Of a stretch of 64,000 bases of DNA, positions 18,629 to 29,545 are shown one piece after another. Under the pieces are notes generated by a model. It worked only from the letters and a program-made list of their open reading frames with translations. It was not told the DNA's origin and did no database searches. This DNA comes from Candidatus Schmidhempelia bombi str. Bimp (lineage in GTDB: Bacteria > Pseudomonadota > Gammaproteobacteria > Enterobacterales > Orbaceae). The stretch's first letter is position 1. Each line of letters begins with the position of its first letter. The translations under genes were made by a program, and so were the position numbers. The stretch spans positions 1-64,000 of the forward strand of contig NZ_AWGA01000011.1 in NCBI RefSeq assembly GCF_000471645.3, given 5' to 3'.

Positions 18629-19555
18629 ATGATTGTTGTAACAGGTGGCGCGGGTTTTATTGGTAGCAATATTGTTAAAGGATTAAACGATAAAGGTTAT
18701 AAAAATATTTTAGTTGTCGATGATATGACTGATGGGACTAAATTTGCCAATTTGGCGGATCTCGATATCGCTGATTATATGGATAAAGATGAGTTCATTA
18801 GTTATATCATTGCTGGCGATAATCTGGATATTGAAGTAATTTTTCATGAAGGTGCCTGTTCATCAACTACTGAGTGGGATGGTAAGTTTATGATGGAAAA
18901 TAATTATCAGTATTCAAAAGATTTGCTGAATTATTGCCTTGAATTTACTATTCCGTTTTTATATGCGTCATCGGCTGCTACTTATGGTGGGCGTAGCGAT
19001 AATTTTATTGAAGAAAGAGAATATGAAAAACCACTAAATGTTTATGGATATTCTAAATTTTTGTTCGATCAATATGTAAGACAAATTTTACCAGAAGCAA
19101 AATCTCAAGTGTGTGGATTCCGTTATTTTAATGTTTATGGGCCACGAGAAAATCATAAAGGCAGTATGGCAAGTGTTGCTTTTCATCTGGATGCAAAAAT
19201 TAAACAAGGTCAACACCCAGAATTATTTGTAGGTAGCGATGAGTTTAAACGCGACTTTATTTATGTCAGCGATGTGGTTGATATGAACTTTTGGTTTTGG
19301 GAACAAGGTATCTCGGGCATTTTTAACTGTGGTACTGGACGCGCTGAATCTTTTCAAGCCGTCGCCAATGCCGTCGTCGAGTTTCACCCAGAGGCTCAGA
19401 TCAGTTATATTCCTTTCCCAGAACACTTGAAAGGGCGTTATCAGACATATACACAAGCGGATTTAACCAAAGTTCGTTCAGTGGGTTGTCCAATTCATTT
19501 TAAAACGGTAAAAGAGGGGACAACGGAATATATGAAATGGCTAAATAAAAAGTAA
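18629..19555 (+). CDS. hldD: ADP-L-glycero-D-manno-heptose-6-epimerase
   Basis: The last enzyme of heptose precursor synthesis for the lipopolysaccharide inner core. Its 308 residues include the NADP-binding [10 protein letters not shown] at the N terminus, the catalytic YxxxK as YGYSK (about 140-144), and the segments [14 protein letters not shown] and NVYGPRE that mark HldD. It heads a three-gene cluster with waaF and waaC, as in E. coli (rfaD-rfaF-rfaC). The spacing to waaF is 56 bp. A GGATGA just upstream provides the ribosome binding site. Confidence 0.96.
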   Translation: MIVVTGGAGFIGSNIVKGLNDKGYKNILVVDDMTDGTKFANLADLDIADYMDKDEFISYIIAGDNLDIEVIFHEGACSSTTEWDGKFMMENNYQYSKDLLNYCLEFTIPFLYASSAATYGGRSDNFIEEREYEKPLNVYGYSKFLFDQYVRQILPEAKSQVCGFRYFNVYGPRENHKGSMASVAFHLDAKIKQGQHPELFVGSDEFKRDFIYVSDVVDMNFWFWEQGISGIFNCGTGRAESFQAVANAVVEFHPEAQISYIPFPEHLKGRYQTYTQADLTKVRSVGCPIHFKTVKEGTTEYMKWLNKK

Positions 19556-19611
19556 TTCATCGACACCATCATGACATGTTTAATTCAATCATTTAATTAA
19601 GGCAATAAAAT

Positions 19612-20679
19612 ATGAAAGTACTTGTGATTGGACCTTCATGGGTGGGGGATATGATGATGTCCCAGAGTTTGTATAGAACGCTAAAACAGCGTCAACCCGA
19701 TATCGAGATAGATGTGATGGCGCCCGTTTGGTGTCGCCCACTGTTAAATAAGATGCCTGAGGTAAGTCATGCCATTGATATGCCTATTGGGCATGGTCAA
19801 TTGGCCTTAGGGCAGCGCTATGCGATTGGTCAACAACTAAGAACGCAGGGGTATGATCAGGCAATTATCTTGCCTAACTCATTAAAATCAGCATTGATTC
19901 CCTTCTTTGCTCATATTCCTAAACGAACGGGATGGCTTGGGGAAATGCGCTATGGTTTGCTAAATGATTGGCGTAAATTGGATAAAAAAGGGTTTCCATT
20001 GATGGTTGAGCGTTATGTTGCCTTAGCTTATGAGTCGGTAGCCATCAGTCAAGCTAGTCAATTACCGCGTCCATTATTGTGGCCAAAATTGCAAGTATCA
20101 GAATGGGAAAGCTCGCAAACAGTCGCACAATTTAACTTACCAGCTAATTTGCCGATCATCGGCTTTTGTCCAGGTGCTGAATTTGGACCGGCTAAAAGGT
20201 GGCCAGACTATCATTATGCGGCATTGGCCGATAAGCTAATTGAGCAAGGGGCTTATATCGTTTTATTTGGCTCAGTAAAAGATCAGGCTGTAGGTGCAGC
20301 GATAATGGCTAAAATGCAACATCAAACGCAATGCACTAATTTGGCTGGATCAACGACACTGGAACAAGCAGTAAATTTGTTAGCCGCATGCCAAGCCGTA
20401 GTATCTAATGATTCTGGGTTAATGCATATTGCTGCTGCACTATCAACGCCTTTAGTTGCATTATATGGTCCAAGTAGCCCTGACTTTACTCCGCCACTAT
20501 CAGATCGCGCGGAAATTATTCGGCTAATCACAGGATATTATAAAATTCGTAAAGGCGATAGTGAGGCTGGTTATCATCAAAGTCTTATTGATATTACACC
20601 TAATCAAGTGTTAGCGGTGTTGACATCATTGCTGGAACGATGTAAATCAGAATCCAATAAAGGATGTCACGATGAGTAA
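19612..20679 (+). CDS. waaF: ADP-heptose:LPS heptosyltransferase II
   Basis: Glycosyltransferase family 9 enzyme of 355 residues that adds the second heptose of the lipopolysaccharide inner core. The N terminus KVLVIGPSWVGDMMMSQSLY and the donor-site segments FCPGAEFGPAKRWP and VSNDSGLMHIAAAL are diagnostic for WaaF. The end of the gene overlaps waaC by 8 bp, so translation is coupled. It acts on the cytoplasmic face of the inner membrane between HldD (donor synthesis) and WaaC (previous transfer step). Confidence 0.95.
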   Translation: MKVLVIGPSWVGDMMMSQSLYRTLKQRQPDIEIDVMAPVWCRPLLNKMPEVSHAIDMPIGHGQLALGQRYAIGQQLRTQGYDQAIILPNSLKSALIPFFAHIPKRTGWLGEMRYGLLNDWRKLDKKGFPLMVERYVALAYESVAISQASQLPRPLLWPKLQVSEWESSQTVAQFNLPANLPIIGFCPGAEFGPAKRWPDYHYAALADKLIEQGAYIVLFGSVKDQAVGAAIMAKMQHQTQCTNLAGSTTLEQAVNLLAACQAVVSNDSGLMHIAAALSTPLVALYGPSSPDFTPPLSDRAEIIRLITGYYKIRKGDSEAGYHQSLIDITPNQVLAVLTSLLERCKSESNKGCHDE

Positions 20680-21643
20680 ACGTGTATTAATCGTCAAAAC
20701 GTCCTCAATGGGCGATGTATTACACACTTTGCCCGCATTGACCGATGCGAAACGAGCGATAGCAGATATAAAATTTGATTGGGTGGTAGAAGAGGCATTT
20801 GCTCAGATACCACAGTGGCATGATGCTGTTGATCAAGTGATTCCTGTTGCTATTCGACGTTGGCGAAAAAATTGGTTTAGGCGAGATATCCGCTGTGAGC
20901 GGCAACAATTTTATACTAAGTTACGTGAACGATCGTATGATTATGTGATTGACGCACAAGGCCTCATTAAGAGTGCTTTTTTAGTAACACGCAAAGCGCG
21001 TGGGATTAAGCATGGTTTTGATAGACATAGTATTAGAGAACCCATAGCGAGTCTCTTTTACGATGTAACCCATGCGGTGGCAAAACAGCAACATGCAGTG
21101 GAACGTATTCGGCAGTTGTTAGCTGCGGCATTGGGCTATCAATATACTGGTTATGGTGATTATCAGATTGCTGATCATTTTTTATCTCAATTAGCTAGTA
21201 ATAACGATCAATATTTGGTTTTTTTGCATGCAACGACACGCGATAATAAACATTGGTCTGAGGCCTATTGGCGACAATTAATTCAATGTGTTGGTGAGCA
21301 TGGTTTAACGATAAAATTACCATGGGGAGCACCACATGAACATGAACGCGCCATGCGATTAGCCCACGGGTTTAAACATGTTGAGGTATTACCTAAGCTA
21401 ACCTTGTCAGAAGTTGCCGTCGTATTAGCTGGGTCAAAAGCGGTCATTTCGGTTGATACTGGTCTAAGCCATCTAACTGCGGCACTTGATCGTCCAAATA
21501 TAACGCTCTATGGGCCAACCGATCCAGGATTAATTGGTGGCTATGGTCAGCATCAATATGTGTTAAAATCGGTGGATAATCAAATGAATTCAATTACTGC
21601 ACAGGATGTACTAATACAATTGCAGCAACAGCAATTACTTTGA
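20672..21643 (+). CDS. waaC: ADP-heptose:LPS heptosyltransferase I
   Basis: Family 9 heptosyltransferase of 323 residues that adds the first heptose to Kdo2-lipid A. Visible are the N terminus VLIVKTSSMGDVLHTLPALTDA, the acceptor-site DYVIDAQGLIKSA, and the ADP-heptose site VDTGLSHLTAALD. These match E. coli WaaC. The 8 bp overlap with waaF implies a single transcript. A strong terminator follows at 21667-21704. I see no O-antigen ligase gene after it, unlike the E. coli cluster. Confidence 0.95.
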   Translation: MSKRVLIVKTSSMGDVLHTLPALTDAKRAIADIKFDWVVEEAFAQIPQWHDAVDQVIPVAIRRWRKNWFRRDIRCERQQFYTKLRERSYDYVIDAQGLIKSAFLVTRKARGIKHGFDRHSIREPIASLFYDVTHAVAKQQHAVERIRQLLAAALGYQYTGYGDYQIADHFLSQLASNNDQYLVFLHATTRDNKHWSEAYWRQLIQCVGEHGLTIKLPWGAPHEHERAMRLAHGFKHVEVLPKLTLSEVAVVLAGSKAVISVDTGLSHLTAALDRPNITLYGPTDPGLIGGYGQHQYVLKSVDNQMNSITAQDVLIQLQQQQLL

Positions 21644-21666
21644 TTTAGCGGCTTACTTAACCGAAT

Positions 21667-21704
21667 AAAAGTGATAATGCTTAATCGTACATTATCACTT
21701 TTTA
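21667..21704. terminator. Terminator between waaC and yceF
   Basis: A perfect 13 bp stem (21667-21679 against 21690-21702) with a 10-base loop ends in T5. It lies between convergent genes and is likely bidirectional. Confidence 0.85.
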
Positions 21705-21705
21705 T

Positions 21706-22299
21706 TTAGGTATGATTCGATTGTAATAATGGGTTGTATCCCATCTCAATCAATATTTTATTAAGACGGATAAGCGGTAAACCAATTAAGGTATTAATGT
21801 CTTCACCCGTTAATTTATCGAATAATGTAATCCCTAATTCGTCACATTTAAAACTACCGGCACAATATAATGGTTGTTCTTTCTCAATATAAGCGCAGAT
21901 TTCTGCCAAACTTAAGTGACGAAAAGTAACTGAAAAAGGTTCATAAACGGTGATACTTTGCTGATTGCCTGTATGCATAACAGTTAGACCGGTATAAAAA
22001 TGGATCGTCTTACCACTACAGGCTTGTAGCTGTTTAATCGCGTTCTCAACCGTATGAGGTTTACCTATAATCTGCTTATTGAGCACGCCAACTTGATCCG
22101 ATCCAATAATAATACGATTGGCATACTGTTTAGCAACCGATTCCGCTTTAATGCGTGACAGACGTTGAACCAAGTTGATCGCCTCTTCATTTGGATATGG
22201 AGTTTCATCGCAATCAGGTGCTACGCAGTCAAAAGCGAGATTAAATTTTTTTAGGATCTTCTGTCGTGACACAGAAGTCGATGCAAGAATCAATTTCAT
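21706..22299 (-). CDS. yceF: Maf-like nucleotide pyrophosphatase, YceF subfamily (7-methyl-GTP)
   Basis: The 197-residue Maf/HAM1-fold protein has LILASTSVSRQKIL at the N terminus, the DETP segment, the catalytic GSDQV, and CAGSFKCDELGITLF, the pattern of the YceF subfamily. These enzymes hydrolyse m7GTP and may clear modified nucleotides. In enterobacteria yceF is near rluC and the fab cluster. Here it stands between waaC and galE, so the neighbours do not add information. The 22343-22376 region beyond its start holds an imperfect hairpin that may end galE. Confidence 0.9.
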   Translation of the reverse strand: MKLILASTSVSRQKILKKFNLAFDCVAPDCDETPYPNEEAINLVQRLSRIKAESVAKQYANRIIIGSDQVGVLNKQIIGKPHTVENAIKQLQACSGKTIHFYTGLTVMHTGNQQSITVYEPFSVTFRHLSLAEICAYIEKEQPLYCAGSFKCDELGITLFDKLTGEDINTLIGLPLIRLNKILIEMGYNPLLQSNHT

Positions 22300-22433
22300 T
22301 ATCTAACTCTAGTTAATTATTTATTGGGTCAAGATATCACTAATAGGGTATCATAAATAATTCATTATCACCCTATGGCGAGCAAAGCAACGCGATTAGT
22401 AAAGGTGGATGATAACACTTAAAATTTCTATCC

Positions 22434-23453
22434 TTATTCTTCATCTGGATAGCCATGCGGATTTTTTTGCTGCCAGTTCCAACTATCTTGTACCATATCA
22501 GATAAAGTATGATGAGCTTGCCAATTCAGTTCCTGTTTTGCCTTCGTTACATCAGCCCAAAAAGCAGGTAAATCGCCTGGCCGTCGCGCTTCAATTTTAT
22601 AAGGTATTACTCGCTGGCAAGCTTGATGGTAAGCCTGAATGACATCTAATACGCTTTTAGCAACGCCATTACCAAGATTATAAATATGTACGCCAGCTTG
22701 ATCGTGTTTTTTTAAAGCGGCGACATGTCCAAGAGCTAAATCTTCTACATGTACATAATCACGGACACCTGTACCATCTTTGGTAGGATAATCATCACCA
22801 AAAACCGACACATATTCCCGTTTACCAATGGCTACTTGAGAAATATAAGGCATAAGATTATTAGGAATGCCTTGAGGATCCTCGCCAATTAATCCTGAAG
22901 GATGCGCGCCAACGGGGTTAAAATAACGCAATAAAACAACACTCCACTCAGGATCAGCTTTTTGCATATCGATCAAACATTGTTCTACCATAAATTTGCT
23001 CCAACCGTAGGGATTGGTAATATTCCCCGTTGGATAATGTTCGAAATATGGAACGGGATTTTTTTCGCCATAAACCGTTGCCGATGAGCTAAAAATAATA
23101 GTTTTTACTTGATGTTGCCGCATAATTTGGGCCAGCGCGATTGAACCTTGAACATTTACTTCATAATAATCAAGGGGGTTTTTGACAGATTCGCCAACGG
23201 CTTTTAAACCAGCAAAATGAATAACTGCTTGGATAGGATGTTGACTAAACAAGGTAGTTAAATAGACCGTATCTCGAATATCACCTTGATAGAATATTGG
23301 CATTTTTCCAGTGATAGTTGCGATACGATTTAATACTGATTTCTTACTGTTGTAAAGATTATCCAAAATAATGGGTGTGTAGCCTGCTTCAATAAGTTTT
23401 ATGCAAGTATGGCTACCAATATAACCTAATCCGCCCGTTACTAAAATATTCAT
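22434..23453 (-). CDS. galE: UDP-glucose 4-epimerase
   Basis: The short-chain dehydrogenase family epimerase of 339 residues interconverts UDP-glucose and UDP-galactose. Visible are GGLGYIGSHT (NAD binding), the catalytic Ser and Tyr in SSSATVYG and YGWSKFMVE, and the segments LRYFNPVGAHPSG and VRDYVHVEDLA. It matches E. coli GalE along its whole length. No galT or galK lies beside it, so it more likely supplies UDP-galactose for surface glycans than serves a Leloir operon. The nearby heptose cluster fits that view. Confidence 0.95.
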   Translation of the reverse strand: MNILVTGGLGYIGSHTCIKLIEAGYTPIILDNLYNSKKSVLNRIATITGKMPIFYQGDIRDTVYLTTLFSQHPIQAVIHFAGLKAVGESVKNPLDYYEVNVQGSIALAQIMRQHQVKTIIFSSSATVYGEKNPVPYFEHYPTGNITNPYGWSKFMVEQCLIDMQKADPEWSVVLLRYFNPVGAHPSGLIGEDPQGIPNNLMPYISQVAIGKREYVSVFGDDYPTKDGTGVRDYVHVEDLALGHVAALKKHDQAGVHIYNLGNGVAKSVLDVIQAYHQACQRVIPYKIEARRPGDLPAFWADVTKAKQELNWQAHHTLSDMVQDSWNWQQKNPHGYPDEE

Positions 23454-23703
23454 ACTTAAACCTTATATAATCACTAATCTTTAGCGTAGTATAAAATGTT
23501 AACTGATGGGCGACAAGCTATGGAGATGAGTCTTAATAATAAACAAGCTAGTTTTAGTCAATCATTATTTTAATCTTTATTGTGCAATTATCTGGGTCTG
23601 TAAATATTTTTTTAATTAAAAATAGATAGTTAACTTGCATTTTATTGGTGTTTAGTGAATAATAGGCACTTCAATCAATATTATTGTTTGATTCCCTTTC
23701 AAT

Positions 23704-23813
23704 GGGAACTCTATGGGTCCTCTTGCAACATTAGCTTGCGAACTCGGTCAGGTCCGGAAGGAAGCAGCCGTAGTAAGTGTCATGTGTGTAGGATGTGGCT
23801 GATAGAGTTTCCC
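23704..23813 (+). ncRNA. ffs: Signal recognition particle 4.5S RNA
   Basis: The conserved apical core GGTCAGGTCCGGAAGGAAGC lies at 23747-23766. The ends pair as GGGAACTCTAT (23704-23714) with ATAGAGTTTCCC (23802-23813), one bulged T. The length of about 110 bases matches bacterial 4.5S RNA (E. coli 114). It binds Ffh and targets nascent membrane proteins. It is transcribed alone, away from galE. The exact ends are inferred from pairing. Confidence 0.95.
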
Positions 23814-23961
23814 GCCAAAATCGTTCCATACTAAAAATTTAACTCAGTTATAATTAATCAATGGTTTAAAAACAATATTACAGCATGAATAGCAAGTAAT
23901 ATAAAACGTCTACGCTAACATGGTATTATTGGTTATGATTAAAAATCGAAAAAGAAACGGT

Positions 23962-23989
23962 GGCGAAACTTAGTTTCCTAAATTTCGCC
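23962..23989 (-). terminator. Probable terminator of infA
   Basis: A stem of 7 bp (GGCGAAA at 23962-23968, TTTCGCC at 23983-23989), one mismatch and four more pairs is followed on the minus strand by a T-rich stretch. Confidence 0.55.
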
Positions 23990-24018
23990 TATAGCGAGTT
24001 ACACTATCTTAGATGTTA

Positions 24019-24258
<240 letters not shown>

Positions 24259-24458
24259 TTAAATAAAGGGATAACAGCGCGAATAATGCCCAAAAAAACA
24301 ACTGATGTAAAGGGCTTTATTGCCTATTGCGTGAAAAAAACCAATAAACAATGAAAGTTGTTAACTTTTTAATCATTTGTAGCCTTGTTACAAAATCTGG
24401 GATAGTTATCTCCTAAGCTTATTTATGGATGATCTATAAATCGATTACGAATATCCCT

Positions 24459-25106
24459 TTAACGATAAAGATTATGCTGTTCAATATATTGCCACACCAA
24501 TTCTGGCAATAGTGACGCACAATTTTTTCCTTGTGCTATTTTACTTCTGATCTCAGTAGAAGAACAATCTGTAATTGGCGTATTGGACAGATAAATATAA
24601 CCTGATGGTTTAGCGTGAATATGGGTGATATCATCGGTTATATGTTGTTGTAACCACCATTTCACGCTTTCAGGATAAGGTATATTGGAGGGAGATGAAC
24701 GTCGACAAATTAATAAGTGGCAATAGTTCAATATCTCTTGCCAGCGGTGCCATTTATTTAATGTATATAATGCATCTTCACCAATGATAAATACTAGCGT
24801 ATTGGTCTGTTTATGTTCCGCTCGCCACTCAATTAATGTATCAATCGTGTAAGAAGAAGTGGTTCGAGCTAATTCTCGGGTATCAATGCTAAACAGTGGT
24901 AAGTGTTGTATAGCAAGTTTTAACATTTCCAGGCGTTGTAAAGCAGTAGCCCGCGGTTGTGGTTTATGTGGTGGAATGTTATTGGGAAGCAGTTGTATGC
25001 TATCTAATCCTACTTCTGTGGCTAATGCGGTTGCAACCTGTAAATGTCCGCAGTGAATAGGATCGAATGTTCCCCCAAATAATGCAGTTATTTTGGATTG
25101 GTTCAT
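24459..25106 (-). CDS. nadD: Nicotinate-nucleotide adenylyltransferase
   Basis: The enzyme makes deamido-NAD from nicotinate mononucleotide and ATP. Its 215 residues include the N-terminal nucleotidyltransferase motif ALFGGTFDPIHCGHL with the HxGH signature, IPPHKPQP, and the C-terminal SSTEIR. A TTG at 25115 is in frame, but the ATG at 25106 gives the family N terminus. It lies 5 bp after the holA stop. The order lptE-holA-nadD matches E. coli. Confidence 0.95.
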   Translation of the reverse strand: MNQSKITALFGGTFDPIHCGHLQVATALATEVGLDSIQLLPNNIPPHKPQPRATALQRLEMLKLAIQHLPLFSIDTRELARTTSSYTIDTLIEWRAEHKQTNTLVFIIGEDALYTLNKWHRWQEILNYCHLLICRRSSPSNIPYPESVKWWLQQHITDDITHIHAKPSGYIYLSNTPITDCSSTEIRSKIAQGKNCASLLPELVWQYIEQHNLYR

Positions 25107-25111
25107 CGTTA

Positions 25112-26143
25112 TCAATAAGGTAAAGGTTTATTAAGCAGTAATAGCGAAAGTGATTCCAGCTTTAGCCAACTATTCGTGCCGTAATCCTGTTTTAAACTTA
25201 TTTCGATTTGTGCTAGTTCATATAACGCGGTATAAAACTGTTCAAGTGTTAAACGATTTAATATTTGGGTAAAAAAAGGGCGGCGATTTTGCCATACCTT
25301 ATAGTCATCAAATGCGTGTTTTAAGGCATTAATTTGCTGTTGTTTTTTTAAATTGATTAATAAAATAAGTTCTTTTTGTAACGTTCTTAATAAAATTAAA
25401 GGTTCCATATCATTTGCTTTTAATTGTTGTAAGATATGAATGGTACGTTTTACTTTACCCGTTAGAATAGCATCTACCCAATGATAAGGTGAGAATATGG
25501 CAACATCATTAATGATATGTTCAATTTGATTAAATGAAATATCGCCATTTGGGTACAGTAATTTTATTTGTTCTAAAATTTGTGATAAAGCGAGTAGATT
25601 ACCTTCATAATAATAACCTAATCTTTCTATAACTGACTGGCTAAGCTCAATGCTTAGTTGTTTCGCTTGCTGCTTAAGCCAATGAAGTAATGATTCACTA
25701 TTGAGTGGTTGACAGTTTACCCATAACGTTTGATCACTGATCGCCTTTAACCAAGCACTATTTTCTTGTGCTTTGGTTACTTTATTGATAGAAATAATTA
25801 ATGCAATATCTTGATGAAGCTGTGATGTTAATCCAACCAGCTTACTCGCAATATTGCTAGACATACTATTATCACCAAATTGTAATATTAATAATGTTTT
25901 AGATGAAAAAAGGCTCAATGATTGGCTATGGTCATAGATGATGTTCCAATCCGTTTGGGCATCAATAGAAAATATAAATTGCTGTTCAAAGCCTAAATCA
26001 GTCAGATAGAGTTGTATTTGTTTTTGTACTTGATATTGTTGGTAACTTTCAGTGCCCACCAATAAATAGTAGGGGATAAACTTCTGTTGTTTAATCAGAT
26101 CATTTAACCGATAGGTAAATTGTTGGGCACTAATTTTTATCAC
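25112..26143 (-). CDS. holA: DNA polymerase III delta subunit
   Basis: The 343-residue clamp-loader subunit opens the beta clamp. It has the N-terminal AAA-like region with LLVGTESYQQYQVQKQI and a C-terminal helical collar region, typical of HolA. The sequence is divergent but the length matches E. coli (343), and the context lptE-holA-nadD is diagnostic. The gap to lptE is 3 bp, so the genes are co-transcribed. Confidence 0.93.
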   Translation of the reverse strand: MIKISAQQFTYRLNDLIKQQKFIPYYLLVGTESYQQYQVQKQIQLYLTDLGFEQQFIFSIDAQTDWNIIYDHSQSLSLFSSKTLLILQFGDNSMSSNIASKLVGLTSQLHQDIALIISINKVTKAQENSAWLKAISDQTLWVNCQPLNSESLLHWLKQQAKQLSIELSQSVIERLGYYYEGNLLALSQILEQIKLLYPNGDISFNQIEHIINDVAIFSPYHWVDAILTGKVKRTIHILQQLKANDMEPLILLRTLQKELILLINLKKQQQINALKHAFDDYKVWQNRRPFFTQILNRLTLEQFYTALYELAQIEISLKQDYGTNSWLKLESLSLLLLNKPLPY

Positions 26144-26146
26144 TTA

Positions 26147-26662
26147 CTATTTTCTCTTATTAACGATATCAACGGCTTTAAGTTTACGAACAAGTTGTGC
26201 AGCAGCTTGCTGATACATCTCTTTGGTTAACAGATTTTGCTCAGTATCTTTGGCTAGTGCTGCTGATGGGTTATCAAAGAAAGAACGGAAGATCTTAACC
26301 GTAATAGGATAGATATCCTGATTAGCAATGATCACTTGTGCATTCACATTTAAAATTAATTGATATTCAGCGGCTTTACCATCTTGATAAATGGAGACGG
26401 TATCTTTACTAAGATTGTAATCCATCAAGCGTAATGAGGGGACGGATTGCTCATCTTGATGTTCAAGTAGTGTTACTCCGTTACTAAGTAAAGTATTTTT
26501 AACCTCTCTAGATAAAAAACTATACGGTTCCATACTGTAAAAAGTCATCTTTTTGAACTTTTCTGGCATTTCGGTTTTATTTTGTAGATGAAAACCACAG
26601 CCAGTTAACATAAATGCCATAAATAGAAGTAAGCACTGACATTTTTTAATGAAGAAAGCCAT
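26147..26662 (-). CDS. lptE: LPS-assembly lipoprotein LptE
   Basis: The outer membrane lipoprotein plugs LptD and helps insert lipopolysaccharide. Its 171 residues start with a signal peptide ending in the lipobox LTGC (about residue 22), followed by GFHLQNKTEMP, the conserved LptE start. The rest is variable, as usual for this family. Between leuS and lptE lies a hairpin at 26692-26715 with a T run on the minus strand, so lptE may depend partly on its own promoter. Confidence 0.92.
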   Translation of the reverse strand: MAFFIKKCQCLLLFMAFMLTGCGFHLQNKTEMPEKFKKMTFYSMEPYSFLSREVKNTLLSNGVTLLEHQDEQSVPSLRLMDYNLSKDTVSIYQDGKAAEYQLILNVNAQVIIANQDIYPITVKIFRSFFDNPSAALAKDTEQNLLTKEMYQQAAAQLVRKLKAVDIVNKRK

Positions 26663-26680
26663 TTTATTCCTACTTAATTT

Positions 26681-26715
26681 TAATAAAAATGAGGGATAAT
26701 ATCTTAATTATCCCT
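26681..26715 (-). terminator. Attenuator-like hairpin between leuS and lptE
   Basis: A perfect 9 bp stem (26692-26700 against 26707-26715) with a 6-base loop is followed on the minus strand by CATTTTTATT. It could reduce read-through from leuS. Confidence 0.65.
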
Positions 26716-26724
26716 ATAAATAGA

Positions 26725-29307
26725 TTAACTAACCACAATATTTAATAGTTTACCAGCAACATAAATAACTTTACGGATAGTCACTCCTTCTAAGTATTTT
26801 CTTACCATCGATTCCTGTTTAGCTAATGCGACGACAGTATCTTGATTGGCATCTGCTGCAACGGTTAATTTTGTTCTGACTTTGCCATTAATTTGGACAA
26901 CGATTAGTTTTTCATCTTCAACCATTGCCGATTCATCAGCAATAGGCCAGCTTGCATTATCAATATCATCTTGATGACCTAATGCTTTCCACATGCTAAA
27001 ACACGCGTGTGGAATAATCGGATAAAGTAAACGAACAAGACTTTGTAATGCCTCATCCATTAAAGCACGATCTTGCTCTGAATCTTGAGGTGCTTTCTGT
27101 AGACGATTCATAAATTCCATTACTGCAGCGATTGCGGTATTAAATGTTTGGCGGCGACCAATATCATCGGTAACTTTAGCAATCGTTTTATGCAATTCTC
27201 GACGTAATATTTTTTGCTGATTATCTAATTGGTTAAGATCAAGCTGAGTTATTTTTCCTTTCTGTGTATGTTCATACACTAGACGCCATAAACGTTTAAT
27301 AAAGCGATTCGCGCCCTCAACGCCTGACTCTTGCCATTCTAATGTCATTTCGGCTGGAGAAGCGAACATCATAAACAGTCTTACTGTATCAGCGCCGTAT
27401 TTCTCTACCATCTCTTGCGGATCAATACCGTTGTTTTTGGACTTAGACATTTTACTCATGCCAGCATAAACAAGTTCTCTACCTGTTTTATCAAATGCTT
27501 TGATTATTCGACCTTTATCATCTCTTTCTACTGAGACATCGGTTGGGGAGACCCAAATACGACCGCCTGTTTCATTAGTATAATAAAAGGCATCAGCCAG
27601 CACCATACCTTGACATAATAAGCGTTTAGCTGGCTCGTCAGAATCAACTAATCCTGCGTCGCGTAATAATTTATGATAAAAACGGAAATAGAGTAAATGC
27701 ATAATCGCATGTTCTATACCGCCAACATATTGATCAACGGGTAGCCAATAATTTGCTGCGTTTTGATCTAACATGCCCGATTCATAGTGAGGACAGGTAT
27801 AACGTGCATAATACCAAGATGACTCCATAAATGTGTCAAACGTATCCGTCTCACGCGTTGCAGGCACACCGTCAATAGTAGTGATTGCCCATTCTGGATC
27901 AGCTTTAATTGGGCTAGTGATACCATCCATTTCAACATTTTCTGGAAGAATAACGGGTAGTTGATCTTCTGGGGTTGGCATAACTGTACCATCAGCAAGT
28001 GTAACCATTGGAATTGGTGCACCCCAATAACGTTGGCGAGAAACACCCCAATCACGTAAACGATAATTGACCTTACGTTGTCCTATACCTAATGAGATTA
28101 ATTTATCGGCAATTGCATTAAATGCTTGTTCAAACTCTAATCCATCAAATTCACCAGAATTAAATAGTTTACCCTTTTCGGTATAAGCTTGTTGTGATAA
28201 GTCTGCTGCTTTCTGATTGTGATCTAAAATAACCGCTTTAATTGGTAACTGATATTTGGTCGCAAATTCATAATCACGTTGGTCATGGGCCGGTACAGCC
28301 ATCACCGCACCGGTACCATATTCCATTAAGACGAAATTGGCGATCCAAACTGGAATGCGTTCATTGGTTAAAGGATGGATTGCATAAAAACCAGTAGCGA
28401 TTCCTTTTTTCTCCATCGTCGCCATATCCGCTTCTGCGGTTTTGGTATTTTTACATTCAGTAACAAATGTGGAAATAGCTGGATTATTTTCGGCAGCGAA
28501 TAACGCTAAGGGATGCTCAGCTGCCACGGCAACATAACTTACCCCCATAAAAGTATCGGGGCGCGTAGTATATACACGTAATTTATCAGAATAATTTTCA
28601 ACTGTAAAATCGATTTCTACTCCTTCAGATCGTCCAATCCAATTACGTTGCATGGTTTTTACTTGTTCCGGCCAACCTTCCAATTGATCCAGATCCTTTA
28701 ATAATTGATCAGCATAGGCCGTGATTTTAATAAACCATTGTGGAATTTCTTTACGTTCGACAGGAGAATCACAGCGCCAACAACATCCATCAATAACTTG
28801 TTCATTCGCTAATACGGTTTGATCATTTGGACACCAGTTAACCGCAGACGTTTTTTTATAAACTAAACCTTTTTCATAGAGTTTAGTAAAGAACCACTGT
28901 TCCCAGCGATAATAATCAGGTTTACATGTTGTCACTTCACGATCCCAGTCGTAACCAAAACCTAATAATTGTAATTGCTTTTTCATGTAAGCAATGTTTT
29001 CGTATGTCCATTTTGCTGGTGCTGTTTTATTTTTTACTGCTGCGCCTTCCGCAGGTAAACCAAATGCGTCCCAGCCAATAGGCTGTAATACATTTTTCCC
29101 CAGTAAGCGTTGATAACGAGCGATGACATCAGTAATGGTGTAATTACGTACATGTCCCATATGTAAGCGCCCAGAAGGATAAGGTAACATTGCTAAACAA
29201 TAATATTTTTCCTTATCTGGATTTTCGGTTACATGAAATGTTTTATTTTTAAGCCAATAAGTTTGTACCTGAGCTTCTATCTCATCAGGGCGATATTGTT
29301 CTTGCAT
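26725..29307 (-). CDS. leuS: Leucyl-tRNA synthetase
   Basis: Class I synthetase of 860 residues (E. coli 860). The HIGH motif appears as [15 protein letters not shown] (about 41-55), and the KMSKS motif as [10 protein letters not shown] (about 618-627). A zinc-type CxxC lies in CCWRCDSP. The CP1 editing domain holds [10 protein letters not shown], and the C-terminal domain ends with [16 protein letters not shown]. It charges tRNA-Leu and hydrolyses mischarged tRNA. It heads the leuS-lptE-holA-nadD cluster as in E. coli. The start has no competing ATG nearby. Confidence 0.97.
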   Translation of the reverse strand: MQEQYRPDEIEAQVQTYWLKNKTFHVTENPDKEKYYCLAMLPYPSGRLHMGHVRNYTITDVIARYQRLLGKNVLQPIGWDAFGLPAEGAAVKNKTAPAKWTYENIAYMKKQLQLLGFGYDWDREVTTCKPDYYRWEQWFFTKLYEKGLVYKKTSAVNWCPNDQTVLANEQVIDGCCWRCDSPVERKEIPQWFIKITAYADQLLKDLDQLEGWPEQVKTMQRNWIGRSEGVEIDFTVENYSDKLRVYTTRPDTFMGVSYVAVAAEHPLALFAAENNPAISTFVTECKNTKTAEADMATMEKKGIATGFYAIHPLTNERIPVWIANFVLMEYGTGAVMAVPAHDQRDYEFATKYQLPIKAVILDHNQKAADLSQQAYTEKGKLFNSGEFDGLEFEQAFNAIADKLISLGIGQRKVNYRLRDWGVSRQRYWGAPIPMVTLADGTVMPTPEDQLPVILPENVEMDGITSPIKADPEWAITTIDGVPATRETDTFDTFMESSWYYARYTCPHYESGMLDQNAANYWLPVDQYVGGIEHAIMHLLYFRFYHKLLRDAGLVDSDEPAKRLLCQGMVLADAFYYTNETGGRIWVSPTDVSVERDDKGRIIKAFDKTGRELVYAGMSKMSKSKNNGIDPQEMVEKYGADTVRLFMMFASPAEMTLEWQESGVEGANRFIKRLWRLVYEHTQKGKITQLDLNQLDNQQKILRRELHKTIAKVTDDIGRRQTFNTAIAAVMEFMNRLQKAPQDSEQDRALMDEALQSLVRLLYPIIPHACFSMWKALGHQDDIDNASWPIADESAMVEDEKLIVVQINGKVRTKLTVAADANQDTVVALAKQESMVRKYLEGVTIRKVIYVAGKLLNIVVS

Positions 29308-29493
29308 AACGACGAGTTATCCTATAATTAAATAGTTTGGGAAAGGTTAAATATAATTTATTAATTGTATGGGTTATTGAATAAAATTGGAATAAATGTT
29401 TTTATTATTTCGATTGAATAAAATAAAAAATAAGGACATAACCTAGTAATATAAAAAATGGCACTATAGAATAAAACGATAAAATTTTGAATA

Positions 29494-29532
29494 ATAATGA
29501 ATCTGATTCAACGCATAAATCAGATTCATTAT
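29494..29532 (-). terminator. Terminator of the RCC1-like gene
   Basis: A perfect 15 bp stem (29494-29508 against 29518-29532) with a 9-base loop is followed on the minus strand by a T-rich tail, just after the stop codon at 29546. Confidence 0.8.
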
Positions 29533-29545
29533 AGATAATAATTGA

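Noticed and set aside
29308-29493. Possible tRNA or small RNA between leuS and the RCC1 gene
   Set aside because: No cloverleaf, no promoter-terminator pair; only the leuS upstream region and the RCC1-gene terminator are seen.
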